17,705 nucleotides of DNA. Origin: Actinomycetota bacterium. GTDB taxonomy: Bacteria; Actinomycetota; Acidimicrobiia; Acidimicrobiales; Ilumatobacteraceae. A program made the translations under genes and the position numbers. The stretch is taken from positions 1 to 17,705 of the forward strand of contig WLEG01000012.1 of the NCBI GenBank assembly GCA_009704425.1. The letters are read 5' to 3'. A model generated the notes under the pieces. That model did not search any database and was not told where the DNA came from. It saw nothing but the letters and a program-made list of their open reading frames with translations. Shown here piece by piece: positions 1 through 7,387 of this stretch (its first letter is position 1; the number at the start of each line of letters is the position of its first letter).

Positions 1-554
1 ACGACGGAGACAATCTCGACGCCGCCGAACTCATCTCGTTCGTGGTCCTGCTGTACATCGCCGGCCACGAGACCACGGTCAACCTCATCGGCAATTCCGT
101 GAACGCACTGCTGAAGCACCCCGACCAACTGGCGGCATGGAACGCGGATCCGAGCATCGGTGTCCGCGCCGTGGACGAATTGTTGCGCTTCGACGGTCCG
201 GTTCAACAGACGGTGCGGGTTCCCATGGTCCCCGTCCACTACGAGACCGCCTCCGGTCGCGTGACCGTCGAGCCGGGCACCGTGGTCACCACCGTTCTGG
301 GCGCCGGCAACCACGATCCGTCCATGTTCGAGACACCCGGTCGCTTGTCGTTGAACCGCCTCAATGCCGGACGACATCTGGCCTTCGCAGCCGGCATTCA
401 CTATTGCCTCGGGTCGAACCTGGCCAAACTCGAAGCCGAAGTGGCCGTGGGTTCACTCGTGCGTCGCTTCCCGGACATGCGCTCCACCGGCGACATCACC
501 TGGCGCGACCGACTCACGATTCGTGGAGTCGACCGGCTCGGCCTCGAGTTCTGA
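1..554 (+). CDS. Cytochrome P450, C-terminal part (5' end outside window)
   Basis: This is a heme-thiolate monooxygenase fragment; the frame is already open at base 3 and closes with TGA at 552-554. It starts just before the I-helix, which reads AGHETT and carries the acid/threonine pair used in oxygen activation. It then shows the K-helix ExxR (in DELLRFDGPVQQTVR) and the heme-binding loop FAAGIHYCLG, whose cysteine ligand is codon 405-407. Roughly 185 residues are present, so a bacterial P450 of about 400 aa has lost its N-terminal half to the window edge. It converges on the SDR gene at 603-1421 with only 48 bp between them, in which I see no clear terminator. Family assignment is firm from the motifs; substrate and CYP family cannot be told. 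No ferredoxin or ferredoxin reductase lies nearby. Confidence 0.95.
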   Translation, partial: DGDNLDAAELISFVVLLYIAGHETTVNLIGNSVNALLKHPDQLAAWNADPSIGVRAVDELLRFDGPVQQTVRVPMVPVHYETASGRVTVEPGTVVTTVLGAGNHDPSMFETPGRLSLNRLNAGRHLAFAAGIHYCLGSNLAKLEAEVAVGSLVRRFPDMRSTGDITWRDRLTIRGVDRLGLEF

Positions 555-602
555 TCGCGTCCGACGCCGAAACGAAGTCCGCGGCCAGCGACGGGTCCGG
601 TG

Positions 603-1421
603 TCAACGTCGAACGCGACCGGGGTAACGCGGCGCCAGATTGCCGTTCTCGTCGCGGACGTCGAACTGCTCGGAGATGTCCTCGACCCATTGAATGGTCC
701 CCGAACGTTCCATCAGATCGGGAGCCACCGCCAGAGCCGCGATCGCGCGACCGACACCGAGCGTCGTCTGCGCCGTCGAGAGATCGCTCCCCCGTTTGCC
801 CGCCCACTCCAGAATGAACTCGGTCGCCACCGAACCGGGATAGATCGAACAACACGCGATCCCCTTGGGCTTCAACTCGAGCGCCATGTCGGCGCTCAAG
901 CGATCCAAACCGGCCTTGCCCGCCCCGTACGACGAGCTGAAGTGATACGAGCTTCCACCGGGCGACGACACGTTCATGATCGAACCACCGGGACCACCCT
1001 CGAACAGCAACGGCGCCGCGTGCCACGACGCCACGTAGTGCGCCCGCAAGCCGATGCCCACCTGGTCGTCCCAGATGCTGACGGGGTGCTCCCAGAATCC
1101 CCCGCCCCACGCCGGCGGGTCGGGGATCTTGTACACGTTGTTCACCAACACGTGCAGCTTGCCGGCCTCCACGCGCACGCGATCGAACAACTCGGCGATC
1201 TGTCGATCGTCGCCGTGATCGACACGAACCGGAATGCCGACCCCGCCGGCATCCTCGACCATCTTGGCGGTGGTGTCGATGGTGAGCGGGCCGCTTCCGG
1301 TGTTGCGACCGGTGATGTAGACGGTGGCACCCATCTCGGCCAAGGCGATCGCCGTGCCACGACCGATGCCACGGCTGGATCCGGTGACCACCGCCGTCTT
1401 GCCCGTCAAACGGCCGCTCAT
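603..1421 (-). CDS. DHRS1-like short-chain dehydrogenase/reductase
   Basis: A 272-aa SDR, probably an NAD(P)H-dependent oxidoreductase acting on an alcohol or ketone. The N-terminal Rossmann motif is TGSSRGIG (residues 13-20) and the catalytic Tyr155/Lys159 sit in YGAGK, with the serine in NVSSPGGSS just before. The usual NNAG is replaced by NNVY (residues 94-97), and the stretch FWEHPVSIWDD followed by GLRAHY matches the DHRS1 branch of the family as I remember it. The ATG overlaps the TGA of the upstream P450 (ATGA, 4 nt), so the two are likely translationally coupled and work in one pathway, for example oxidation of the alcohol made by the P450. It is the last gene of the three-gene minus-strand operon. 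The substrate is unknown. Confidence 0.93.
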   Translation of the reverse strand: MSGRLTGKTAVVTGSSRGIGRGTAIALAEMGATVYITGRNTGSGPLTIDTTAKMVEDAGGVGIPVRVDHGDDRQIAELFDRVRVEAGKLHVLVNNVYKIPDPPAWGGGFWEHPVSIWDDQVGIGLRAHYVASWHAAPLLFEGGPGGSIMNVSSPGGSSYHFSSSYGAGKAGLDRLSADMALELKPKGIACCSIYPGSVATEFILEWAGKRGSDLSTAQTTLGVGRAIAALAVAPDLMERSGTIQWVEDISEQFDVRDENGNLAPRYPGRVRR

Positions 1422-2689
1422 GACGACACCTTGGCGGGCGTGAACTCGATCTCCAGATCGGTGAGACCGCGCAACATGAAGCTGGGGAAGTACTCGAACT
1501 TGTTGTTGACGGTGAGAGAGACGGTGTCGAGGCGCTTCGACAGTTCCTCGGCGGCAACCTTGCCCTCGAGACGCGACAGATTCGCGCCGAGACAGAAGTG
1601 GATACCCTTCCCGAAGGCCAGGTTCTCGCGCAGGTGCTCGCGATCGGGAACGAACGCGTCGGGGTCGTCGTACAGATCCTCGTCGCGGTTCGCCGAGGCG
1701 AAGACGATCACGATGCGTCGACCCTTCTTCAACTCCACGCCACCGAGCACGGTGTCCTTGGTGACCACCCTCCACATTCCCTGGGTCGGCGTGGACAGAC
1801 GCAACGTCTCTTCCACCACCTTCTCCGCCCGACCGGGGTCGGCCTTGAGTTTGGCCCATTCCCCGGGATTCTCGGCCAGGAGACGAAGCATCTCGGTCAG
1901 GGTCTTGGTGGTGGTCTCGTTGCCGGCCACCAGAAGCTGCTGCACGATGCTGAGCATCTCGGGCATGTCCAGCTGACGCTTGTCGGTCACCTCGGGGTCG
2001 TCGTCGTCGATGGTGGCGTTCAACAGATTGGTCAACAGATCGTCCTGCGGGTTCGTGCGACGAAGCTCGATCTGCTCGGCGAAGTAGTGCTGGAACTCGT
2101 TGACTCCGTACTCGGCCGCGATGCGCTCGTCGATGGAGATGTTCGTGCCGATTCCGGCGATGGAGTCGTCGGACCAGCGCTTGAAGTCGGCCAAACGGTC
2201 GTCGGGAACGTTGAGGGCCTTGGCGATCACCCGCACCGGGAGCGGCACCGCGAACTCCTTCACGAACTCGATGCGACCCTTGTCGATCCACGACTCGATC
2301 AGACCCACCGTGATCTCGCGGATGACCGGCTCCATCTCGGCGATCACCTTGGGGTGAAAGGCCCGGGAGACGAGCCGGCGATATCGCGTGTGCTCGGGCT
2401 GGTCCGCGGTGAGCATCGTGGGCACGCGCGGATACCCCTTGGCCATCACCTCGGCGAACCGCTCGCGATCGGGGCCGTTGAGGGGCATACCGGCGCCTCC
2501 GAACATCGACGAATAGGTCTGCGGATCGCGCAACACCTGCATGACCAGATCGTGCTTGGTCACCATGTGCACACCGATGCTGTCCACCGCGTGCACCGGC
2601 GCCTCCTCGCGCATCTTGGCGTAATGCGGGAAGGGACATTGCTGTGTGCGGGGATCGAACGGGTTGAAGTTCGAAATGTCGACGCTCAT
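1418..2689 (-). CDS. Cytochrome P450 (full length)
   Basis: A 423-aa soluble class I bacterial P450 that should need an electron-transfer partner encoded elsewhere. The I-helix is AGNETT (residues 255-260), the K-helix ExxR is E294-R297, and the heme loop is FGKGIHFCLG with Cys366 as the thiolate ligand. I chose the ATG at 2689 because AGGAG lies 6 nt upstream and the protein then begins with a typical P450 N-terminus (MSVDISNFNPFDP). A longer open frame exists upstream but would run through the end of the LLM gene. It sits 25 bp after that gene and overlaps the next SDR by 4 nt. Length and motifs are normal for the family. The CYP family and substrate are not determinable here; context suggests oxidation of a hydrophobic compound. 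Confidence 0.96.
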   Translation of the reverse strand: MSVDISNFNPFDPRTQQCPFPHYAKMREEAPVHAVDSIGVHMVTKHDLVMQVLRDPQTYSSMFGGAGMPLNGPDRERFAEVMAKGYPRVPTMLTADQPEHTRYRRLVSRAFHPKVIAEMEPVIREITVGLIESWIDKGRIEFVKEFAVPLPVRVIAKALNVPDDRLADFKRWSDDSIAGIGTNISIDERIAAEYGVNEFQHYFAEQIELRRTNPQDDLLTNLLNATIDDDDPEVTDKRQLDMPEMLSIVQQLLVAGNETTTKTLTEMLRLLAENPGEWAKLKADPGRAEKVVEETLRLSTPTQGMWRVVTKDTVLGGVELKKGRRIVIVFASANRDEDLYDDPDAFVPDREHLRENLAFGKGIHFCLGANLSRLEGKVAAEELSKRLDTVSLTVNNKFEYFPSFMLRGLTDLEIEFTPAKVSS

Positions 2690-2714
2690 CTTCTTCTCCT
2701 GCTCTCTTCGTTCG

Positions 2715-3692
2715 TCACTTACCGGCGAGTCGCTCGATGACCGGAGCCACGGCATCGATGGCCGAGGCACCGAACGAGACGTAACTGATTCCGTAGCGTT
2801 CCCGCCGTTCGACGATGCGATCGCAGATCTCGTCGACGGAGCCGATGAGGGCATGGGGATGCTCGGCGAGGACCTCGGGGGTCATGCCGAACATCGGAGC
2901 CATCTTGGAGCGCGTTCCCGCGCCGTCGGGAGTGACGATGGTGAAGTACGCCGCGATCTCCAGTTCGATGTCGGAGAACCGATCGCCGGCACCTTCTCGA
3001 ACCCAGCGGATCTTCTGTTCGGTGAGCTCCGCCGTGGAGGAGCCGATGCCCTCGGCTCCCAACTTGCCCGAGGAATTGTCGAAGTTGAGGCTGACGATGT
3101 CGGCCTCACGTCCGGCGATGGTCAGCACCCGCCTGGCTCCCCCGCCGATCATGAGCGGCGGCCCGGGCTTGCTCACGGGTTTGGGCACGGCCTCGAATCC
3201 GACGGCGTGCACGTGACGACCGTCGATGTTCAATTCACCCTCGGCGAACGAGGCGCGCAGGAGTTCGATCACTTCTTCCATGCGATCGATGCGCACACCG
3301 GCACGATCGAACGGAATACCCATGGCCTCGTACTCGTTCTGCAACCAACCGGCACCGAGGCCGAGCTCCAGTCGACCGTCGGAGAAGAAGTCGAGCGTGG
3401 CCGCCTCCTTGGCCAGCATCACGGGATTGCGATAGTCGACGCACAACACGCGACAGCCCACCTTGATGGTGCTGGTGGCCTCGGCGGCCACCGCCATGGC
3501 CGGAATCGCGGCCACGGTCTGCACCGGATGTCCCGTCGCGTCAAGCGCCGGCCCCGGACCGATGACGTGATCGGCCAGATGGAACGAGGAGAATCCCAGG
3601 GACTCGGCCTTGCGGGCCAGATCGCGCCAGTCCTTGGCCGACGCCGGGGCGTAGGCCTGCAACCCGAATCGGAACGGCTTGCTCATGGACAT
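2715..3692 (-). CDS. LLM-class F420-dependent oxidoreductase
   Basis: A 325-aa luciferase-like (TIM-barrel) oxidoreductase of the kind that uses coenzyme F420 in actinobacteria; it resembles the TIGR03621/MSMEG_2516-type group from memory. Family features are the N-terminal FRFGLQ strand, FHLADH, RNPVMLAKEAATLDFFSDGR, LGLGAGW and the following DRMEEVIELLR helix. Two start codons are possible, at 3692 (MSMSKPF) and 3686 (MSKPF). I prefer 3692, which has a GGGGG stretch about 7 nt upstream. It is the first gene of the operon with the P450 and SDR downstream, and a palindromic operator-like site lies 43-62 bp upstream of the start. It probably oxidises or reduces a pathway intermediate. F420 rather than FMN use is inferred from the family, not seen directly. 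Confidence 0.9.
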   Translation of the reverse strand: MSMSKPFRFGLQAYAPASAKDWRDLARKAESLGFSSFHLADHVIGPGPALDATGHPVQTVAAIPAMAVAAEATSTIKVGCRVLCVDYRNPVMLAKEAATLDFFSDGRLELGLGAGWLQNEYEAMGIPFDRAGVRIDRMEEVIELLRASFAEGELNIDGRHVHAVGFEAVPKPVSKPGPPLMIGGGARRVLTIAGREADIVSLNFDNSSGKLGAEGIGSSTAELTEQKIRWVREGAGDRFSDIELEIAAYFTIVTPDGAGTRSKMAPMFGMTPEVLAEHPHALIGSVDEICDRIVERRERYGISYVSFGASAIDAVAPVIERLAGK

Positions 3693-3734
3693 TCTCGGAC
3701 CCCCGTCCCCCGGGCCGAGCGACCCGTCCACCAG

Positions 3735-3754
3735 AAACTAACCGACCGATTACT
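3735..3754. promoter_or_regulatory. Putative operator upstream of LLM-P450-SDR operon
   Basis: The 20-bp site AAACTAACCGACCGATTACT contains an imperfect inverted repeat: ACTAACCG (3737-3744), a 2-nt spacer, and CGATTACT (3747-3754). Its reverse complement matches 17 of 20 bases of the site at 5115-5134, with the same 8-2-8 layout. It lies between the stop of the upstream P450 (3795) and the LLM start (3692), where a promoter for the operon is expected. The half-site spacing suits a TetR-family dimer, but no regulator gene is in the window. Confidence 0.6.
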
Positions 3755-3794
3755 TCCGTCGCCACACCCGGCGACCGGGGGCCGCGCGGAACCG

Positions 3795-5084
3795 TCAAGC
3801 GGGCTTCGCGACGATGCGCAGGCTCGTCAGACCGCGTAGGACGAACGAGTCCCCGTATCGGAACTCGTTGTCCGGGGCCAACCGGATGTCCTTCACCGCG
3901 GCCAGCAACATCTCGGTGGCGATGCGCGCCTCGGCTCGGGCCAGTCCGGCCCCGGGACAGAAGTGCTCTCCGTTGCCGAACGCCAGGTGGTCCTTCGCGT
4001 TCGGTCGCATCGGATCCACCGCGTCCGCCGACGCGAACTTGCACTCGTCACGGTTCGCCGACGCGAAGAGCAGCCACAGATGATCCCCGGCCGGAACCCG
4101 GGTGCCCGCCACGTCCACGTCCACCTTGGCGCGTCGGAACAGACCTCCCACCGGGGCCTCCAGCCGCAACATCTCCTCCACCAGACCGTCGACCATCTCC
4201 GGATTCGCGCGGACCCGCTCCTGCAGGTCGGGTTCCTCGGCGAGACGACGAACGATGTTGGCGATCAGGTTCGTGGTGGTCTCGTTGCCCGCCACGAGGA
4301 ACTGTTGCAACATTCCCAGCTGCTCGTCGTCGGTGAGTTCCTCACCGTCGATGCGGGCGTTGGCGATGTCCGACAAGAGGTCACCCGTGGGATTCGACGT
4401 GCGCGCGGCGATCTGGGCGAGGAAGTACTCGGTGAACTCCTTGGTGGAGAGCAGGAAGCCCCGCACCTGCTCCACCGACGGCGAATGATTACCCACCGGC
4501 ATCACGATGTCGTCCGACCAACGCTTGAACGTGGCCAGATCGTCGTCGGCCACACCGAGCGCCATCGCGATGATGGTCATGGGCAAACCCACGGCGAAGC
4601 GTTCCACGATGTCGGTGACCCCGTTCGCGCGGAGATCATCGACGACATCGCCCAGCAATCGGCTCGTGACCTCGACCACCGCGGGCTCCATGGCCCGGAT
4701 CCGGTCGGGACGAAACGCGGGATTGACCAACTTTCGTTGCCGGCGATGGTCCGGCGGGTCGGCGTTCAACAACACCGCGACCCGACCACGGGTCATGGTT
4801 CGCGAGCCGATGAGGGACGCCATCTCGGGATCCTTCATCAGTTCCATGATCCCGGCCATCAGGACCTCGCCGGACTGGGCCGGGCCGGTGGGGCTGAGAC
4901 TGGAGAAGCGCTCGGTGTCACGGAGAATGGCGCGCACGTCGTCGTAGCGGGACACGATCCACGCACCGAGGTCGGCGCTGAACGGGATCCCCTCGGACGC
5001 CCGTAGTTCGGAGAAGATCGGGTACGGGCAGGCGATGGCCGACTGCTCGCGATTGATCAGTTGGTCGATGTTTCCGGCAGACAT
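3795..5084 (-). CDS. Cytochrome P450 (full length), divergent from molybdopterin oxidoreductase
   Basis: A 429-aa bacterial P450. The I-helix motif is AGNETT (residues 265-270), the K-helix ExxR is E304-R307, and the heme loop is FGNGEHFCPG with Cys376 as iron ligand; a proline follows the cysteine. The start at 5084 (MSAGNIDQLI) is chosen because GAGG lies about 5 nt upstream and residues from PYPIFSELR onward fit the family N-terminus. The same frame stays open much further upstream, but that extension is the antisense shadow of the molybdopterin oxidoreductase. It is transcribed away from that gene across a 90-bp promoter region holding a strong palindrome. It shares the AGNETT helix with the other minus-strand P450 but differs elsewhere, so it is a paralogue rather than a recent copy. 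The substrate is unknown. Confidence 0.96.
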   Translation of the reverse strand: MSAGNIDQLINREQSAIACPYPIFSELRASEGIPFSADLGAWIVSRYDDVRAILRDTERFSSLSPTGPAQSGEVLMAGIMELMKDPEMASLIGSRTMTRGRVAVLLNADPPDHRRQRKLVNPAFRPDRIRAMEPAVVEVTSRLLGDVVDDLRANGVTDIVERFAVGLPMTIIAMALGVADDDLATFKRWSDDIVMPVGNHSPSVEQVRGFLLSTKEFTEYFLAQIAARTSNPTGDLLSDIANARIDGEELTDDEQLGMLQQFLVAGNETTTNLIANIVRRLAEEPDLQERVRANPEMVDGLVEEMLRLEAPVGGLFRRAKVDVDVAGTRVPAGDHLWLLFASANRDECKFASADAVDPMRPNAKDHLAFGNGEHFCPGAGLARAEARIATEMLLAAVKDIRLAPDNEFRYGDSFVLRGLTSLRIVAKPA

Positions 5085-5110
5085 GCGCCCCTCGTTGCGA
5101 TCGGTACGAC

Positions 5111-5136
5111 ACAAACTAATCCGTGGGTTAGTTTGT
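5111..5136. promoter_or_regulatory. Palindromic operator in divergent promoter
   Basis: A 26-bp inverted repeat with arms ACAAACTAATCC (5111-5122) and GGGTTAGTTTGT (5125-5136) around a GT centre; 11 of 12 arm positions are complementary. It is centred in the 90-bp gap between the divergent P450 (start 5084) and molybdopterin oxidoreductase (start 5175), so one bound dimer could control both. Its core (5115-5134) recurs upstream of the LLM operon. The size and symmetry are typical of TetR-family operators; the regulator's identity is unknown. Confidence 0.75.
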
Positions 5137-5174
5137 GGTTGCCTCGTGGGGACGGGGCTCACCAGGGGGCTCGC

Positions 5175-7352
5175 ATGACCATTGCCGACGAACGGCCGAC
5201 CCAGTCGGGCGAAGTGCACACGCATCATTCTTTCTGCCGTTTCTGCCACGCCAGTTGCCCCATCGAGGTCGACGTGGTCGACGGGCGAGCCGTGGCGGTG
5301 CGTGGAGTCGCCGAAGATCCGCTGTTCGCCGGCTACACCTGCATCAAGGGACGACAGATCCCCGAGCAGATGACGCATCCCGGTCGTCTGCGCACGTCGC
5401 TGCGTCGCCGTTCCGACGGCACGTTCGAGGAGATCTCGTCCGAGGATGCCATGGATTCCATCGGTGCCGAGCTGCGCCGCATCCTCCACGCTCACGGTCC
5501 ACGGGCGATCGCGTCGTACACCGGCACCGGTGGCTACCAGAACTCGCTCGCCATTCCCGCGGCCCGGGCCTTTCATCAAGGATTGAAGTCTCCGTCGTTC
5601 TACACCTCGGTCACCATCGATCAACCGGCCAAGGCCACCGCGCCCTTTCGGGTCGGCATCTGGGAGGCGGGCTACAACAACTTCAGCGACGCCGAGGTCC
5701 TGCTGGCCATCGGCTACAACCCGTTGGTGTCCAGCTTCGGTCCGGTCGGAGGACTGCAGGGAACCAACCCCTACGTCGCACTGCGTGAGGCACAGCGTCG
5801 CGGGATGAAACTCATCGTGATCGACCCCCGCCGAACCGAGTTCGCCGCCCGCGCCGACATCCATCTCGCGCCCCGGCCCGGCGAGGACCCCACGCTGATG
5901 GCCGGGATCCTGAAGGTGGTCATCGACGAGGGACTGTTCGACCACGAGTTCTGCGAGCGTTGGGTGGGCGACCTCGCCCGACTGGCCGAGGCGGTGTCGG
6001 CCTTCGATCTGGACTACGTCGCACGTCGCTGCGACGTTCCCGCCGACGACATCGTGGCGGCCGCCCGCATGTTCGCCGCGGCCCGCAAGGGAACGAGTGG
6101 CACCGGCACCGGACCGAGCATGGCCCCGCATTCCAGTCTCACCGAGCATCTCTCCATCGTGCTCAACACCATCTGCGGTCGCGTGAACCGCGAGGGCGAC
6201 ACCCTGGAGAGTGGCTACTTCCTGTATCCCGACACGCCCAAGCGCGCCCAGGTGCACGCCGCGCGACCCCCGGCCACCGGCGCCCCACAGCGCGTGCGGA
6301 ACCTGCGCGGTATCCGCGGCGAGATGCTCACCACCGCCCTGTCCGAGGAGATCCTGACTCCCGGGGACGGTCGGGTGCGCGCACTCATCGTGAGTGGCGG
6401 CAACCCCGTGGTGGCCTGGCCCGATCAGGAACTCACCATCCGGGCGATGAAGGATCTGGAGTTGTTGGTCGTGATCGACCACCGGATGTCGGCCACCGCA
6501 GAGTTCGCCCACTACGTGATCGCTCCCACGCTCTCGCTCGAACGAGCCGACGTCCCCCACCTGATGGATCGTTGGTTCAGCGCTCCGTACACCAACTACA
6601 CCGAGGCCGTCACGCCCCGCGTCGGCGACGTGATGAACGAGTGGGAGGTCTTCTGGGAACTGGCCCGACGTCTGAACTCGACGTTGCCGTTGCCGGGAGG
6701 CGACGCCCCCATGGACGTTCGGCCCACCGACGACGAGATGCTCGACCTCGCGTACGCCGGTTCGCGAATGCCCATGGAAGAGGTTCGGCGGAACCGCATG
6801 ACCGTTCATCCCGACAAGCGCCTCGTCGCGCAAGCCGCCGACCCCGAGTGCACGGCACGATTCACGGTCGCCCCCGACGACATCATCGAGGAGATCGGGC
6901 GCGTGAGGTCCGAGGGTGATTCCGCCGCCGCCTTGGGCGTGGATCCCGCCGACTATCCGTTCCGACTCGTCAGCCGCCGACTGAAGCACGTGCTGAACTC
7001 ATTCGGTTCGGAGTTGTCGGTGCTCGGGGCCAAAGGCAGCACCAATCCGGCGTACATGAACCCCGACGACATGGAGCTCCTCGATCTGGCCGACGGTGAC
7101 CTGATCGAGATCACCAGTCCGCGGTCGTCCATTCGAGCCGTGGCCGAGTCGGCCGAGGACGTGCGTCGCGGCGTCGTCTCCATGGCGCACTCCTGGGGAG
7201 GCTCTTCGCTCACGGACGAGAAGGTTCGCGACATCGGCACCCCAACCAACCGCCTGGTGTCGGTCGATCGGGGCCACGACACCGTCAACGGTATGGTGGT
7301 GCAGAGCGCGATTCCGGTGCGGGTGTCGGTGCTCGAGCGCATCAACCGGTGA
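5175..7352 (+). CDS. Molybdopterin-dependent oxidoreductase (DMSO-reductase superfamily, Fe4S4 N-terminus)
   Basis: A 725-aa catalytic subunit that should bind bis-molybdopterin-guanine-dinucleotide molybdenum (or tungsten). The N-terminal CxxCxxxC..C cluster is Cys21, Cys24, Cys28 and Cys56 (followed by IKGR), which binds one [4Fe-4S]. Later blocks fit the superfamily: IGYNPLVS, a MGD-binding VIDPRRTE stretch, APRPGEDPTLMAG, and a C-terminal molydopterin-dinucleotide-binding domain from about residue 595. No twin-arginine signal is seen, so it is probably cytoplasmic. Where the metal ligand is expected, the sequence is YTSVTIDQPAK (143-153) with no Cys or Sec, so Asp149 or a nearby Ser/Thr may be the ligand. 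The start has AGGGGG 5 nt upstream. No separate FeS or membrane-anchor subunit gene follows. The exact reaction is unknown; acetylene-hydratase-like and hydroxylase-type relatives are both possible. Confidence 0.9.
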   Translation: MTIADERPTQSGEVHTHHSFCRFCHASCPIEVDVVDGRAVAVRGVAEDPLFAGYTCIKGRQIPEQMTHPGRLRTSLRRRSDGTFEEISSEDAMDSIGAELRRILHAHGPRAIASYTGTGGYQNSLAIPAARAFHQGLKSPSFYTSVTIDQPAKATAPFRVGIWEAGYNNFSDAEVLLAIGYNPLVSSFGPVGGLQGTNPYVALREAQRRGMKLIVIDPRRTEFAARADIHLAPRPGEDPTLMAGILKVVIDEGLFDHEFCERWVGDLARLAEAVSAFDLDYVARRCDVPADDIVAAARMFAAARKGTSGTGTGPSMAPHSSLTEHLSIVLNTICGRVNREGDTLESGYFLYPDTPKRAQVHAARPPATGAPQRVRNLRGIRGEMLTTALSEEILTPGDGRVRALIVSGGNPVVAWPDQELTIRAMKDLELLVVIDHRMSATAEFAHYVIAPTLSLERADVPHLMDRWFSAPYTNYTEAVTPRVGDVMNEWEVFWELARRLNSTLPLPGGDAPMDVRPTDDEMLDLAYAGSRMPMEEVRRNRMTVHPDKRLVAQAADPECTARFTVAPDDIIEEIGRVRSEGDSAAALGVDPADYPFRLVSRRLKHVLNSFGSELSVLGAKGSTNPAYMNPDDMELLDLADGDLIEITSPRSSIRAVAESAEDVRRGVVSMAHSWGGSSLTDEKVRDIGTPTNRLVSVDRGHDTVNGMVVQSAIPVRVSVLERINR

Positions 7353-7387
7353 TTCACACGTACAGCATCCACAGACAGGACACGAAC

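Noticed and set aside
603..2639. 678-codon minus-strand frame fused to the SDR
   Set aside because: The first 400 or so codons are an out-of-frame shadow of the P450; the SDR starts at 1421, overlapping the P450 stop.
3795..6989. 1064-codon minus-strand open frame
   Set aside because: The P450 begins at 5084 with a ribosome-binding site; upstream sequence is the antisense of the molybdopterin oxidoreductase, low in hydrophobic pattern and rich in His/Gly/Arg.
7349..7387. GTG at 7349 overlapping the Mo-enzyme stop as start of the AhpD-like gene
   Set aside because: The 13 extra residues do not look like family sequence, and ATG 7388 has a well-spaced AGGA.
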